From the NCBI GenBank assembly GCA_030068525.1, contig JASJOS010000009.1, positions 124,001 to 188,000 of the forward strand: a stretch of 64,000 nucleotides of DNA, written 5' to 3'. Positions 63,765-64,000 of this stretch are shown here, in pieces; position 1 is the first letter of the stretch; the number at the start of each line of letters is the position of its first letter. Position numbers and translations under genes: made by a program. The stretch comes from Xanthocytophaga flava. Lineage in GTDB: Bacteria; Bacteroidota; Bacteroidia; Cytophagales; 172606-1. The notes beneath the pieces are model-generated. The model did not search any database. It was not told the origin of the DNA and saw only the letters and a program-made list of their open reading frames with translations.

Positions 63765-63870
63765 AGGTATACATTTTGTGACATAGTGAACGTATACTCA
63801 TATAACATGGGTCATCCCGAATTTTAAGTAAAAGGATATCACATCCTTTATAAGAAGAGAAACAAAGGAG

Positions 63871-64000
63871 TTACAAAGAGAGTCGTGTTGGCTTGAATCG
63901 CGAAAGGCAGTGTAGGTGCGTTGGGTTTCTTTTCTCCGCGAGGTTGGCCTTTGGCCTGCGGGCAGAAGGATCGGAGAAAAGTGTCCTTTTTTGCTTCATT
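63871..64000. repeat. dispersed intergenic repeat family B, copy 2 (cut by window end)
   Basis: Reads ACAAAGAGAGTC, AATCGCGAAAGGCAG, GTAGGTGCGT, CCGCGAGGTTGGCC, CTGCGGGC and GTCCTTTTTTG in the same order as the reverse complement of 37600-37735. The element continues past the window. No gene. Confidence 0.7.

Noticed and set aside
1-64000. tRNA, rRNA and tmRNA genes
   Set aside because: No cloverleaf or rRNA-like sequence was recognised on either strand by eye.

Overview
The window looks like chromosomal DNA of a free-living member of the Bacteroidota, most probably order Cytophagales. The basis is an AT-rich composition with few Shine-Dalgarno sequences, the C-terminal tail of a TonB-dependent receptor, a type IX secretion (T9SS) C-terminal sorting domain, Bacteroidota-style ECF sigma/anti-sigma pairs, lipoproteins with short lipoboxes, tricorn-like S41 protease and paralogous AraC/SDR genes. 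No rRNA, tRNA, CRISPR array, prophage or intact insertion sequence was recognised.

Layout. 1-2.5 kb: a phytate-use locus (TonB receptor tail, acidic lipoprotein, beta-propeller phytase). 2.8-12.6 kb: small housekeeping or unknown genes, including two ECF sigma modules (4.4-5.9 kb and 9.7-11.1 kb), each with an anti-sigma-like membrane protein and a small membrane protein of similar architecture. The same stretch has an HNH protein, a cupin, a leucine-rich-repeat protein, a frameshifted secreted gene and a DUF4241 protein. 13.2-20.5 kb: membrane and secreted proteins, a MITE-like inverted-repeat element, a class C beta-lactamase-family serine hydrolase, transketolase and two near-identical cold-shock genes.

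20.9-31.2 kb: one long minus-strand gene cluster, the most unusual part of the window. Read in the direction of transcription it has a DUF4132/HEAT-repeat giant (996 aa), an unknown protein, a cytoplasmic beta-propeller, an unknown protein carrying a C-terminal lipoyl/biotinyl-type domain, a broken short paralogue of the giant's C-terminus, a WGR-domain ATP-dependent DNA ligase, a second WGR-like protein with TPR-like repeats, and a small HD-like protein. I suggest this is a candidate undescribed DNA-end or stress-response system; its function is inference.

32.4-37.4 kb: a two-component system split by a small secreted protein gene, next to a divergent lipoprotein and a Gly/Tyr/Trp-rich secreted protein. 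38-44.5 kb: membrane proteins, a cluster of degenerate GGTC-type repeats, a beta-hydroxyacid dehydrogenase and a T9SS cargo protein with duplicated modules. 45.3-53.3 kb: short redox or stress genes (NmrA, two SDRs, VOC, NTF2-like) mixed with two paralogous AraC regulators, a Crp/Fnr regulator and a second LRR protein. 53.5-63.8 kb: tricorn-like protease, amidohydrolase fusion, AraC plus siderophore-interacting flavoreductase plus small HMA-like protein, alpha/beta hydrolase and GNAT acetyltransferase.

Three genes carry frameshifts or internal stops (11.1, 24.5 and 32.2 kb). Two dispersed intergenic repeat families, one MITE-like element and the GGTC cluster are the main non-coding structures.
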